64,000 bases of DNA, from positions 44,413,682-44,477,681 of the forward strand of contig CM056813.1 of assembly GCA_029852735.1 (NCBI GenBank), read 5' to 3'. This document shows positions 10,586 through 21,787 of this stretch, piece after piece. Every line of letters begins with the position of its first letter. Positions within the stretch are counted from its first letter, which is position 1. This DNA is from Persea americana (taxonomy: Eukaryota > Streptophyta > Magnoliopsida > Laurales > Lauraceae). A program made the translations under genes and the position numbers. Under the pieces are notes generated by a model, which was given only the letters and a program-made list of their open reading frames with translations, made no database searches and was not told the DNA's origin.

Positions 10586-10930
10586 TGGGCATGAAAGCTA
10601 GATTTTTAAGATGGCATCAAAGCCAAATTTTGGTGGCATGAGAACCAAAATTTTGTTTGTGGCATAAAAGCCGGTTATTGGCATGAGAGCCGATTTTTGT
10701 TTGTGGCATGAGAGCCAAATTTTGTTTGTTTGGCATGAAAGCCAGGTTTTGTGGCATGGAAGCCAAGTTTTTTGAAAATCAAGTTTTGTTTTGTTGGCAT
10801 GGAAGCCAGATTTTTTATTTTTGGCATGAAAGCCAGGTTTTTGTTTTGTTGGCATGGAAGCCAGATTTTTGGTTTTTGGCATGAAAGCCAGGTTTTTGGC
10901 ATGAAAGCCGGGTTTTTGGTTTTCAAAAAT
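10586..10930. repeat. Tandem GGCATGAAAGCC repeats in the pol-LTR interval
   Basis: About a dozen copies of GGCAT(G/A)(A/G)(A/G)AGCC followed by a variable T/G-rich spacer give units of roughly 18-45 bp. Open frames on both strands (for example a repeating FHAK-type translation on the minus strand at 10598-11005) follow from the repeat and are not genes. Hypervariable tandem repeats downstream of pol are known in Tat/Ogre elements. Confidence 0.75.
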
Positions 10931-11365
10931 GCAAGTATCGACTAAGAGTCGCCTCCCTACTGAATGGTATTGCAAGTGTCGATGGAATGTCGCTTCCTTG
11001 CTCATTCGGTTACGAGTATCGATGGAATGTCACTTCCTCACGGATTTGGATGCAAGTATCGACTGAATGTCGCTTCCTTGTTTTGTTCTCAAAAATTTGG
11101 TTTTATGGGTATCGATGGAATGTCGCCTCCCCACGATTTTTGAAATTTGAGGTTTTTTCGAACCTTTGCTTTTGTCTTGAAATTTGGGTTGTGGATATCA
11201 ACTGAAACATTGTGTCTCCACGAGTTTTTTGAAATTTTGCAAGTATCGACGAGGTGTCACTTTCTTGCGATTTTGAGGTTTTGGAAGTATCGAATGGGGT
11301 TCGCATCCTTCTGATTTTTGGGTTTTGTGTGAGTATCGACTAAACGTCGCTTCCCCATGGTTTTT
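10931..11365. repeat. Second tandem block, GTATCGA(C/T)...GTCGC(C/T)TCC type
   Basis: About eight copies of GTATCGACTGAATGTCGCTTCC-like sequence, 50-65 bp apart, follow directly after the GGCATGAAAGCC block. They are more diverged toward 11300. No coding capacity. The block lies in the 3' untranslated part of the retrotransposon transcript. Confidence 0.7.
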
Positions 11366-11752
11366 TGGAAAACATTTTTTTTTTTTTTTGTTTAAAGACA
11401 CGAGGGTCATAAATTTTGACTCAAAACCATTTTTGGTGGTAAAAGTCGGGGTGGACTAGGGTGGAAATTCCTGAGTCCTGATTTTTGTTTCAAACCATGA
11501 ATTTTGGGTTCAATGATCAAAAGTTTTGGTCAAGTTAGGGAAGAGGCTCCTAAACTTGGATTTTGGGTTTGGCTTTGTTTTTGTTTTTTTTTTTTTTTTT
11601 TAACAATGAAACATTGAAAGTAAGCATTGTTTTGGGTTTTTAGAAATTTCAACATAGGGATGAAAACTCTAAAAGGGGTGGGTTTGACGAGCAAGTACCT
11701 AGGAATGGGCTTTGGCCATGCAGGCACCGCTCTGACCCGATGTAGGAAGCCT
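11366..11752. other. Spacer between the repeat blocks and the end of pol
   Basis: T-rich runs at about 11370-11390 and 11585-11602 and no credible ORF. On the minus strand this follows the pol stop and would be 3' UTR. Confidence 0.3.
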
Positions 11753-12949
11753 TCAAGGGTAGTACCGCTTCAAGAACTTGCCATTGATGGGTTGCATACA
11801 TCTATCACCCTCCATATTTAGAATAGCATATGCACCATTGGAGAAGACTTTGTCGATGACGAAGGGTCCCTCCCATTTTGGTTCGAATTTGCCTTTGGAT
11901 TTGTGGGCAAAAACCATTGGCCTTTTCACCGCAAGAACCAAGTCACCCTTTTTGTGGGTGCGTTATCTGACCTTTTTGTCGAAAGATCCTGTCATGCGTG
12001 CTTGGTAAAGCTCAACACTTTGTAGAGCTTCGAGCCGTCTTTCATCGAGATTATCCAATTCTTAGAGTCTCAATCTGACATTGCTTTCTTGCGTCACTTC
12101 ATTTTGTAGAGATACTCCTAAAAAAGGAATTTGTACCTCTAGAGGGACAACTGCTTCACATCCATAGACCAAGGAGAATGGTGTGCTATGGGTTGGTCCT
12201 CGAACGGTAGTTCGGTAGGCCCACAAAGCTTCAGGCAGTTTGTCGCTCCAGTCTCTTTTGTGACTAGAGACCATTTCCTTGAGAATTTTGCAGAGTGTCT
12301 TGTTGAAGGCTTCTGCTAGTCCATTCGCTGCCGTGTTATACGGAGTTGAAGGACAACTTTGGATTTTGTATTTGTCGCAAAACCTATAGAATCTGTGATC
12401 CCGAAATTGTGGTCCGTTATCATGGACAAATCTTTTAGGTATGCCGAAGCGACAAATGACGTTGGTTCGGAAGAATTGAAGGACTGACGAGGTCTTCATT
12501 TCACTAAACGCAAATGCTTCCGACCACTTGGCGAAATAATCCGTAGCGGCAAAGATGAAGCGATGACCTTTGCTTGACGGGGGAGAGATAGGACCTATGA
12601 TGTCCATACCCCAGGCTTCGAAGGGCCATGAGATCGCTGTAGGATGTAGCCATTCTGGAGGCATGTATACATAATCTCCATGAATTTGGCATTGTTGGCA
12701 ACGTTTAGCAAATTGCATTGCGTCAGCCACCATGGTAGGCCAATAATAACCTAACCTTTTTATCTGATCGTAGAGTTTAGGACCAGCCTGATGGGCTCCA
12801 CAAAGACCAGCATGAACTTCTTTTAGAGTTTCTTCCGCCTCTTGTTGTGACAAGCAACGTAGAAGTACTCCATTGAAGGATTTTCTATAAAGCATTTTGG
12901 AGGGAAATCCAAATGAAAATTTGGGCCTCGTCTTTGAATGCTTACCCAC
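11753..12949 (-). pseudogene. Integrase of the Tat/Ogre element
   Basis: The segment 12949-12062 has an HHCC zinc-binding motif (two His in HAGLCGAH, then CQQC) and an integrase core with D in WGMDIIGP, D in VHDNGPQF and E in NGLAEAFNKT, so the DDE triad is intact. Integrase inserts the cDNA into the genome. The same frame continues past TAA codons at 12062-12064 and near 11970 to a C-terminal segment (11941-11753) with GKFEPKWEGPFVIDKV, typical of the gypsy integrase tail, ending in KRYYP. There is no chromodomain, as expected for Tat rather than chromoviruses. The stops make this copy unable to produce full Pol. Confidence 0.88.
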
Positions 12950-13908
12950 TCTTTTGGATCTTCAGGTAGGATTCCGAACATAATATAATCGATGAACGGA
13001 TCCCTCCAGTCGCCGATCTGAAGTTTAAGGATGGAAATCCGACTACCGACCACTCGGTGGCATTCAGCAACTGCTTGGTGTGTGTTGAGAGGAGGGAGAT
13101 TCCTTCTTTGACACACTGTAATTTGTATGTTTTCCCCTTCTTGGATTTCCATAGATGCAGCAAGTCCAGCCAGGGCATCTGCACGGATGTTTTCACCTCT
13201 ACAGATGTGGGTGATGTGACAGATGACGAAGCGATTGTGCCTTGTTGTAATAAGGCAACAGATCAGGCTTCCTGATTTCGTGTTTTTGATTCATCTGGTT
13301 GACGATCAATTGGGAGTCCCCAAATGCTTCCAGCATGGTGATGCCAGATTCGAGGGCGAGTTCCAGTCCTATGATCAGAGCTTCGTACTCAATTGCATTG
13401 TTTGAACATGGTTCCAGTAGCGAAAATGCATGAGGAATCATGTATTTATCGGGGCTAACAAAGAGAATGCCAATTCCTGATATCGGCTTTCCTTTTTCAT
13501 TTGTCCTTGTTGCACCATCGAAGTACATATTCCAGGAGGCATTTGGTGAGGAAGTCTCCACGCTGTAGACAGGTTCGTCTGGGAGATCATCCTTGAGCGG
13601 AGAATCCTTAGGCAGTGGATGCTCTGCAAGAAAGTCTGCCAGAGCATGGCCTTTGATTGCTTTCTGTGGTACATACCTAATATCAAATTGTGACACAAGG
13701 ATGGACCATTTTGCCAACCGAGCATTGAGAGAACCTGCTTTTCTAACAAGGACCTTTAGGAGATTGATCCTCGATATCAGGTATATTGTGTTTGACAGTA
13801 AATAGTGATGCAGCTTTTGTACAGTGAACATCACTGCCAGGCATTCTTTTTCGACAGGAGAGTAGCGATGCTCTGCACCTACCAACATGCGACTGAGGTA
13901 GTATAGAG
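12823..13908 (-). pseudogene. Remainder of RT-RNase H plus second RNase H of the Tat/Ogre element
   Basis: 13888-13199 starts at the hAT insertion joint with the end of the RT-associated RNase H (AEHRYSPVEKECLA). It then holds a second RNase H of the RVT_3 type, with YFDGA, AIEYEALIIGLELALESGI and FGDSQLIVNQMN providing the acidic residues. Dual RNase H is a hallmark of the Tat lineage. The reading frame shifts near 13230 into 13152-12823 and returns to the integrase frame near 12850, so two frameshifts separate this segment from integrase. The RNase H normally removes the RNA strand during reverse transcription; the second copy is thought to have a plant origin (family knowledge). Confidence 0.88.
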
Positions 13909-14030
13909 CATGGTTTAAAATCTCGGTTTCGGTCGCGGTCTCGGCCGGGCCGAAAAACCGATATGATATCGGTATCGGTCGCGGATATCGGTCCGTCGCG
14001 GTCGTCGCGGTGTGAATTTTTTTTTAATCC
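13909..14030. repeat. Left terminal and subterminal repeats of the hAT element
   Basis: The terminal CATGGTTTAAAA is followed by repeated CGGT(A/T)TCGGTCGCGG and GATATCGGT words, the reverse complements of words crowding the right end (19490-19690). Such subterminal words are where hAT transposases usually bind (inference). Confidence 0.7.
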
Positions 14031-14354
14031 AAAAAAATTCGCAAAAATATCCAAAAAATCCAGAATATTAGAAAATGCGAGAAAACAATATTTTTTTTCC
14101 ATTAGTAACAACAATAAATCAAAATCTCGGTCACCTTAAGTTATGAGTCCTGTCTGTATCGCAGACTCGCAGTTCATTGTCTTCTCCAGTATTTCATATA
14201 ATGCAACCATTATTGATGCTCATGATCAATTTATTAGTGTAAAATATAAGAAAATAAAGATAACATGCCAATCATCATTTAATACTAACTCAATCAACAA
14301 ATAAGTTAAGAAATTTAATACCATGAGTGTATGACAGATTGACAGATTGATAGC

Positions 14355-17300
14355 CTAATTCCAAGTGGAGTGTCGCCCAGGCTCGATATCATCATCATCA
14401 TCATCATTTCTCCGGTATTGGTTAAAAAGATATGCTCCATACTGTTGTGCAGCACTATCATACCCATGACCATATTCAGATTGTTCCTGATAAGATGATG
14501 AACTATGTTGATCCCCTGTAGATTGAGATGGCTGGTTGTAATCCAATGGCATGAAATAAAAATGAGGGGCATGAATAGGTCGTTGGGGAAGTCGTGGGGG
14601 AAGCCTTCCTTGCTCAATTAATATCTGTTCGATAGAAAGTATCGGTGTTGGTGAAGGGGGTACCCAATTAGGGTCATATGAATACTCCCCATACTGTCCA
14701 TACATAGCACCTTGTTGGCCAGCATAACCCCCATAATGACCATGAGTACCTTCCCCCACTCCTTGTCCAGCAGGGCCCGTCCCACTACTACTCCCTGCCT
14801 CGGTCCCTCCAACATGCCTGACATAACCACGACGAGGATCTAACTCAGTAGCACCAGGAAAATGCTCAACTGTCTCATAAGTGAGAGGCTCATCATCTCT
14901 ATAATGACCCTCATCCCCGGGAGAGTCAGGTGGAATTCCTGCTGATGATGATGAAATAGAAATACTTGACTCACTCTCCTCGTCCACCTCCTTGCCCCTT
15001 GGTTGACTTGTATCAGGTGCGCGCCCCTGTTGCATTGTCAAGTTTATTTCTTCCATCCTTTCTGAGGCCCTTACTGGCTCAGGCCTATCCCCAGTCAATT
15101 CCTCCATCAACTCCTCAAACTCTGGGTCTTTATCTAACATTGGTTCTTCTTGTTCCTCCAACCATTCACCTAACACTGTATCCTCTTCTGAAAAAATGTA
15201 GTCCAAATTAATTGGACAAAAATAATCCCGTTGATCCTCAAATTGTCTTCTCTTTCTATTTCTACTCCGGAGCTTGAGGTTGTAATGGATGTAGACCAAT
15301 TTATTTAGCTTCTGCATTGTTAATCTATTTCTTGGTCTTGTGTGGATAAATGAGAAGGTGCTCCAATTTCTTTCACAATTAGAAGACGATGTAGTTTGAC
15401 TAAGGACTTTAATAGCAATCGTCCTTAGTGCAGGAGCACTCTCTCCATAATTCAACCACCATTCAGCTGAAAATAAAAATAGAAATGATATTAGAGTCAA
15501 TAAAATAATAATTAGAGTCCTTGAATAACATAGAGATGACATTACAATTTACAATCAATACCGGGATTGGTCTGCGTGATGGCTCTTCGCGCAGTGATCG
15601 TTCCAAAGCTTCCGGCACGTACATTGTATATGTCAATCTGAAGACGTTGAAGTAGAGAAATAAATTAGAGAACTTACATTCTTACAATGTTATACTTTTT
15701 CGGTTTTTCCCTTAATTAGCATACTGCCTACCTGATTTGTAGCCCAAATTGCTTCATCTGTATTCTCTGCTAGTCTTTCAATCACATTTTTTAGTCCCAA
15801 ACGGATTTCATCAGATATGTGCCCATTCGTAAATTGTGGATTAAAGAAGTATCCTATAAAAGTGTAAAACCAATGAATTTTAGTCAATGATAAATTAATA
15901 TAATGAGAAGAATTGAATACAATAATTCAAGTATTAAAGGAAATAGCCTTCACTTACCAGCAGAGTGTAAATCATGTTTCAATTGTCGTCCCCATCGATC
16001 GTCAATGGTCTTCCAATACTTTTTATAATATCTACAATCTGCTTGAATAGCCAACTTTGATCTCTCCATGGCCTCATGTAAGAAGCCCATTGTTGGCTTA
16101 TCATCGCCATCAACCAATCGAAGAACCTTTATTAGGGGATCAAAAACATTCAAAACACCCTTCACATGAGGCCAAAATTTGTTGGACTCAATTGTTTTAC
16201 ATACTTCCTTTGTAATGGGACTTGGCCTCTTTCCCCATTTTGAATTCATGAACTCTTGTGATTTTATCAATTGAAGAAGTCCATCTCTATACTTGTAAAC
16301 ACATTCGATGGCAATGAAGTGGGTGGCAAATCTAGTGATGCCAGGCCGCAGTAGTTCATGGTTGTCTGTATACATTTTCATCATAGAAATGAGTCTATAT
16401 GACTGATAAAAAAAATTTGTGATCTTCTTTATCTTACCAATCACTTGCACCATGACTTTTCCTTTTGCAATATCTTCAAGCATTAAATCCAGGCAATGTG
16501 CTGCACATGGAGACCAGAAAATCCTTGGCCTTTGTTTCATAATCAACATTCCTGCAGCCTTCATGTTTGCAGCATTGTCAGTAACAACCTGAACTACACA
16601 ATCTGCCCCAATTTCTTCAATCACCTCATTCAATAACCTATTAATATATTTTGCATCTTGGATGTAATCAGTTGCATCAACTGATTTGATAAACACTGTG
16701 CCCATAGATGAATAAACTAGAAAATTCAAGAGATGACGATGTGTGATGGTCGTTCACCCATCGCACATTAGTGTGCAACCTCTTTCCCTCCATGCCCATT
16801 TGAAAGTTTGCACCCAAGCCTGCAATTCCTCATACTCTTTCTCAACACAGACATGCCCAATCTCATAAGGAGTGGGTGCCTTTATACCTGTACCATGTTC
16901 TGCAGCCGCATCTAACATGGTGGCGAAATAAAGAGAAGATGCCTTGTTGGGTGGGATGCCTCCATGCAAAAAAAACTTCCCAGTAGCCCTTACTAGATGT
17001 TCTCTTGCTTTACCAAACTTGCCCTTTAGAGCTTTCATAATGCCAGGCTGCTTTGAAGTTGGTTTTCTATAAGCAAATGGGTCTGTTGGCCCCACCACAT
17101 CTGGCCTACGAGGTGCATGTGTAGGAGGTTCAACCTCCTCAATGTCTGGATCTTCACGGACACGGGGTTGTTTTTGACTAACTGCCCGACGCAAACTCGC
17201 TGCCCCTAGTCCAGATGACCCACCACCATGCTCATATTGGCTACCTCTAGCGGCTGCTTCATATTGCATTCTTCTCCTCTCTTCCTCCTCTTGAAGTGAC

Positions 17301-17672
17301 CTCACACTTTCTCTCCTAGCCCTCCTCATTTCTGGGTCTTCATCGTCATCATCGGAGGAACCAAATATTTCTTCTCTACATGCATCAAGTTCCTCAGTTA
17401 TTCTTCTTGCTTGTACTTGTTTTTTTTTTTGCAGATGCGTCAAGGAGCTCATGCATTTCAGCCCTCACATTTGGTGGCACTTTATGACATTTTGTCACCT
17501 GTCCTGATACATGTGCCAAATGTTGTTTCAATCGGGTAATCCCCCCATTGAGCACTCGTCCACAATAATTACATTTTACTTTGTTTTTGCTTCCGACTGC
17601 TTCACCATGTCTCCAACCTGGATCTAAGTCACGCACCATTGTGACTAACTTCCTATAAAATAAGAAATTCAT
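14355..17672 (-). pseudogene. hAT transposase, BED zinc finger, DUF659 and hAT dimerisation domain; nearly intact
   Basis: Exon 1 (17672-15958) begins with a BED finger (VKCNYCGRVLNGGITRLKQH), then an acidic linker, the CDG motif with the first catalytic Asp, and a DUF659/RNase H-like core (VVQVVTDNAANMKAAG, SPCAAHCLDLMLEDIAKGK). Exons 2 (15853-15732), 3 (15637-15562) and 4 (15466-14355) have GT...AG borders; exon 4 holds the dimerisation domain (SNCERNWSTFSFIHTRPRNRL) and a Gly/Ser/Tyr-rich tail with Asp repeats. The enzyme would cut and join transposon ends in the nucleus. Two lesions are seen: a slip at an A run near 17420 between the BED part and the rest, and TGA in place of the expected Trp codon after CDG (16754-16756). 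Start chosen at the first ATG before the BED finger. Confidence 0.88.
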
Positions 17673-17689
17673 GTAATAGTATTATAGTA

Positions 17690-19200
17690 ATACTCTAACA
17701 ACAATTATTTTTAGAAAAAGTAGAAGATTTAATAAAATCATTTTGAAATTCCTAAATATTTAGATCTAGCGTAAAAGTATGTAAATTAATCATTTATACA
17801 CCACACAATGATCATGAATCATTAAAACAACATATTTATGATGAAATCCCCAAAAAATTATATATTATAATTCAAATATTGAAAAATCCGAAAATAAAAT
17901 AATTAAAATAAAAATCTAAATCATGTTTATGACTATGAGTAGATGTAGATCTATCATTTACACACTATTAATAAGCCTTTGGTATCATAAATGCTCTAAC
18001 AAGTAAAAAGTAAAAACAATTATTTTTAGAAAAATCAAAATTTAAAAAAATCATTTTCAAAATACTAAATATATAGATCTAGCATAAAAGTGTGTAAATC
18101 AATCATTTATAAACCACACAATGATCATGAATCATTAAAACAACATATTTATGATGAAATCCCCAAAAAATTATATATTATAATTCAAATATTGAAAAAT
18201 CCGAAAATAAAATAAATAAAATAAAAATCTAAATCATGTTTATGACTATGAGTAGATGTAGATCTATCATCTACACACTATTAATAAGCCTTTGGTATCA
18301 TAAATGCTCTAACAAGTAAAAAGTAAAAACAATTATTTTTAGAAAAATCAAAATTTAATAAAATCATTTTCAAAATACTAAATATATAGATCTAGCATAA
18401 AAGTGTGTAAATCAATCATTTATAAACCACACAATGATCATGAATCATTAAAACAACATATTTATGATGAAATCCCCAAAAAATGATATATTATAATTCA
18501 AATATTGAAAAATCCGAAAATAAAATAAATAAAATAAAAATCTAAATCATGTTTATGACTATGAGTAGATGTAGATCTATCATCTACACACTATTAATAA
18601 GCCTTTGGTATCATAAATGCTCTAACAAGTAAAAAGTAAAAACAATTATTTTTAGAAAAATCAAAATTTAATAAAATCATTTTCAAAGTACTAAATATAT
18701 AGATCTAGCATAAAAGTGTGCAAATCAATCATTTATAAACCACATAATGATCATGAATCATTGAAACAACATATTTATGATGAAATCCCCAAAAAATGAT
18801 ATATTATAATTCAAATATTGAAAAATCCGAAAATAAAATAAATAAAATAAAAATCTAAATCATGTTTATGACTATGAGTAGATGTAGATCTATCATCTAC
18901 ACACTATTAATAAGCCTTTGGTATCATAAATGCTCTAACAAGTAAAAAGTAAAAACAATTATTTTTAGAAAAATCAAAATTTAATAAAATCATTTTCAAA
19001 ATACTAAATATATAGATCTAGCATAAAAGTGTGTAAATCAATCATTTATAAACCACACAATGATCATGAATCATTGAAAGAACATATTTATGATGAAATC
19101 CCCTAAAAATGATATATTATAATTCAAATATTTTAAAATCCGAAAATAAAATAATTAAAATAAAAATCTAAAAATCATTTGTATGAGTAGATGTAGCATG
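17690..19200. repeat. 313-bp tandem array inside the hAT element (about 4.8 copies)
   Basis: The marker ATCATGAATC occurs at 17811, 18124, 18437, 18750 and 19063, exactly 313 bp apart each time. Units are nearly identical in the middle and more diverged at the outer edges. They are AT-rich and non-coding. The array lies between the transposase start and the right terminus, where the promoter of the minus-strand transposase should be. Confidence 0.95.
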
Positions 19201-19479
19201 AAAGTATGTAGATCTAACTTCTAAGTGGAGAACACAACCAAAGTAACAAACCAAATGATTTCTATGCTTCATCTAAAAATAAAAAACAAAAAACACATAA
19301 TAAAATGGTATAAATTGATTTTCTCTTACCTTGAGGCTTGAATAATATTTCTTTAAGAAATAAATTTGAGATTTGAAAAGATACAAGATGGAGAGTAGTT
19401 GCAGCCCCTAAGGAGTAAGAAGATGAGAGGAGAGGAGAAGAAGAAGAAGATTGGGGATTTTTAAAAAAGTAGGGTTTTT

Positions 19480-19699
19480 TTCCATTATATATCATCTCGG
19501 CCGATATTTTGCAAAATATCGGCCGAGATATCGGTTCTGCCGATATTTTCAAAATATCGGCAGATATCGCCGATATTTTGGCGATATATTGCCTGCGATA
19601 CCGAAACCGGTATCGCAGGCAATATCTCGTACCGGTTTCGGCCGATACCGATTCATATCGGCCGATATGAATCGGTATCGGCCGATTTTTTAATCCATG
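19480..19699. repeat. Right subterminal palindromes and terminal repeat of the hAT element
   Basis: Dense inverted repeats of ATATCGGCCGATAT and CGGTATCGGCC words allow several hairpins, for example around 19500-19535 and 19595-19625. The element ends AATCCATG at 19699. The minus-strand frame from RT runs into this region, but only as read-through. Confidence 0.8.
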
Positions 19700-19707
19700 G
19701 TATAGAG

Positions 19708-20869
19708 CAGCTTCTTTTCCTCCCTCGTTTTCTTGTGCAAGTAGAGCGCCCAAAGAATAGTCGAGAGCTCTTGTGTACAAGATGAATGGTTTTCCGGTTG
19801 TGGGAGCAGCCAACACCGGAGGTTTGGTCAGGTATGACTTGATGTCTTGAAATGTAGCTTCATATTCAGCATCCCAAGCAAAGTCTACACCTTTCTTCAT
19901 CAGGCAAGAAAATGGACAGCATTTTCCTGATAGATTGGAAATGAACCATCGGATGTATGCCAATCTTCCTTGAAGCCCTTTTAGTTCTCTTAGGGTTCTT
20001 GGAGATGGCATTTCTAGAATTGCCTTGACTTTGATGGGGTTAAGTTCTATTCCAGTTTTCCAAACTATGAATCCGAGGAACTTACCCGATGAGACACCGA
20101 AGAAGCACTTAAAGGGATTCATTCGCAGTTTGTGTTTGCGAAGCCGGAGGAAGACTTCTCGAAGATCTTGGAGATGGTCTTCTTTTCTTTTTCTTTTGAC
20201 GGCGAGGTCATCAACATAACATAAGACCGTCTTGTGCTGCATATCTTGGAATATCTTTATCATACCCCTTTGATATGTTGCACTGGCATTTTTCAAACCA
20301 AATGGCATGACAGTGTAGCAATACATGCCAAATGGGGTCCGAAAGGATGTATGCCTTTCATCTTCGGGATGCATCTTTATCTGGTTGTAGCCAGAGAAGC
20401 CATCCATGAAAGTCATTCGCTCAAACCCGCAGGTGTTGTCAATCATTACCTCCGGTATGGGGAGCAGGAATTCATCTTTGGGGCAAGCATTATTCAGGTC
20501 TCTATAGTCAATACAGACTCTGATTTGCCCATTTTTCTTTGTCACGGGGACGATGTTGGCCAACCATTCAGGATGCTGTTCCTCGCGGATGAAGCCAACG
20601 TTTTTTAGTTTCTGAACTTCTTGTTCAATTTTGTCCATCACATCAGGACGTAATCTTCTTTGGTCTTGTTTTACAGGCTTGATGTTTTCTTGCAAGTTGA
20701 GTTTGTGAAATGCTATTTTTGGGTCTAAGCCAGGCATTTCAGCGTAAAACCATGCAAAACAATCAACGAACTCACGAAGAAAAGAGACATACTCGGGTAA
20801 CTCATCATCCTTTATATTCTTGCTTATGAAAACAGGACGTGGGTTATCTGGTGTTCCCAAGTCTATCTT
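19708..20869 (-). pseudogene. Reverse transcriptase and start of RNase H, Tat/Ogre element
   Basis: The frame from 20860 carries the gypsy RT blocks in order: IRVCIDYRDLNNACPKDEFL, the FMDGFSGYNQI motif, MPFGLKNASATYQ and the catalytic YVDD (about residue 216), followed by the connection and the start of RNase H (PFILYTRALDYSLGALLAQE). At 19708 the hAT element interrupts it; the open frame continues about 440 bp into the hAT but has no meaning there. Upstream, a TAA at 20870-20872 separates it in the same frame from the G-patch segment. RT copies the element RNA to DNA in virus-like particles (family knowledge). Confidence 0.93.
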
Positions 20870-21787
20870 TTAAACAGAATCTTCTGTTAGAAGGTTTGAA
20901 GGTGGTTCCTCCACAATATATTCGGAGGCTTCCAACTCAACTAGACCTTCTGGATTTCCAAGGGCATTTTCAGACCATGGCTCCGCTTCTGTCCATAAAT
21001 CTTCTTGATCGGTATTCTTCTCAAGACTTGCTATGAGATGATCCCAATCACCTGCTGAAACTGGGTTGAAGTAAGGCACTTCTTTTGGAGACGATGGCTC
21101 TTCTGAATCAGAGAACCGTGCGTCTGTGTCATCGGACAATTCCTCTTCATAATCGGAGAAATCGTACCAATTTGATGAGCTTCCTGGGTCTTTGTCAGGT
21201 AACTCCTCAAAGAGATATCTAGGGAAATCGAAGTCTTCATTGACACGAGATGTCGAGGCTTGGTTGGCAAAACGACTTTGCAGTCTTTGTGTCAATTGTC
21301 TCATCGGAGTGTCAGGATCATACCCCAACCCGTATGAAGACTTGTCTATGCAACGGTGGAGTTTCCAATCTTCCAGTTGACTTTTGGTCAAGGTGGGTTC
21401 CAATGGTGTAAGAATACCACGGCCACCTCCCAAACCAATTGGATTTTGAGCATCATAGCCCATTTTCTTCATGATAGCTTGTGCCATTGGACTATACAAG
21501 GATAGTTTAGGCATACCTTTATTTTGGAAAGGCTTAAGCAAGGAATTTGATGAAGAAGCATCCGACCTATGGAAGAAGATTGGTTTCTCTTCTGCCGTTG
21601 TTGCCGGAACGATGAAGGTAGCAGACACGGGATCTTCTATGTCAGCAGGTGCCTCCAATGGAGTGAGAGCAGGCCGAACTTGCTGAGTATCAGCTTGGCT
21701 TGACGATGCATCGTCTTCTGTCTCTGAATCCGAATCCGTGTCTTGTATGATAGACACGAAGGAGACAGCAAACTTGCCCCCAGTCTT
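20870..21787 (-). pseudogene. G-patch-containing linker between protease and RT, Tat/Ogre element
   Basis: In the same frame as RT, this segment has a G-patch-like motif (MKKMGYDAQNPIGLGGGRG, about residues 90-115) followed by LEDWKLHR, and then a Ser/Asp/Glu-rich acidic stretch. G-patch motifs bind RNA or partner helicases and occur between protease and RT in some gypsy elements. It is bounded by TAA codons in frame on both sides (21788-21790 and 20870-20872), both within TAAAAG. Its role is inferred from family layout only. Confidence 0.75.

Larger units (their letters stand above)
13909..19699 (-). mobile_element. hAT DNA transposon (BED/DUF659 type) inserted in the RT-RNase H domain
   Basis: The element starts CATGGTTTAAAA and ends TTTTTTAATCCATG, giving imperfect terminal inverted repeats with the CA...TG ends of hAT elements. 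It is flanked by a perfect 8-bp duplication GTATAGAG (13901-13908 and 19700-19707). Removing the element and one duplication restores the retrotransposon's frame across the RNase H domain. It carries a four-exon transposase gene on the minus strand, a 313-bp tandem array and GC-rich palindromic subterminal regions. Its coding region is better preserved than its host element's, in line with a later insertion. Confidence 0.93.

Noticed and set aside
10598..11005. 135-residue repetitive minus-strand frame
   Set aside because: It is the GGCATGAAAGCC tandem repeat read as protein, with no domain.
17690..19200. CRISPR-like or centromeric array
   Set aside because: Units are contiguous 313-bp repeats without spacers, confined to a transposon. 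There are too few copies for a centromeric satellite here.
19262..19707. Extension of the RT reading frame to a 532-residue protein
   Set aside because: After the 8-bp duplication the frame runs into the hAT right end. The last 150 residues are read-through of transposon sequence, not a fusion gene.
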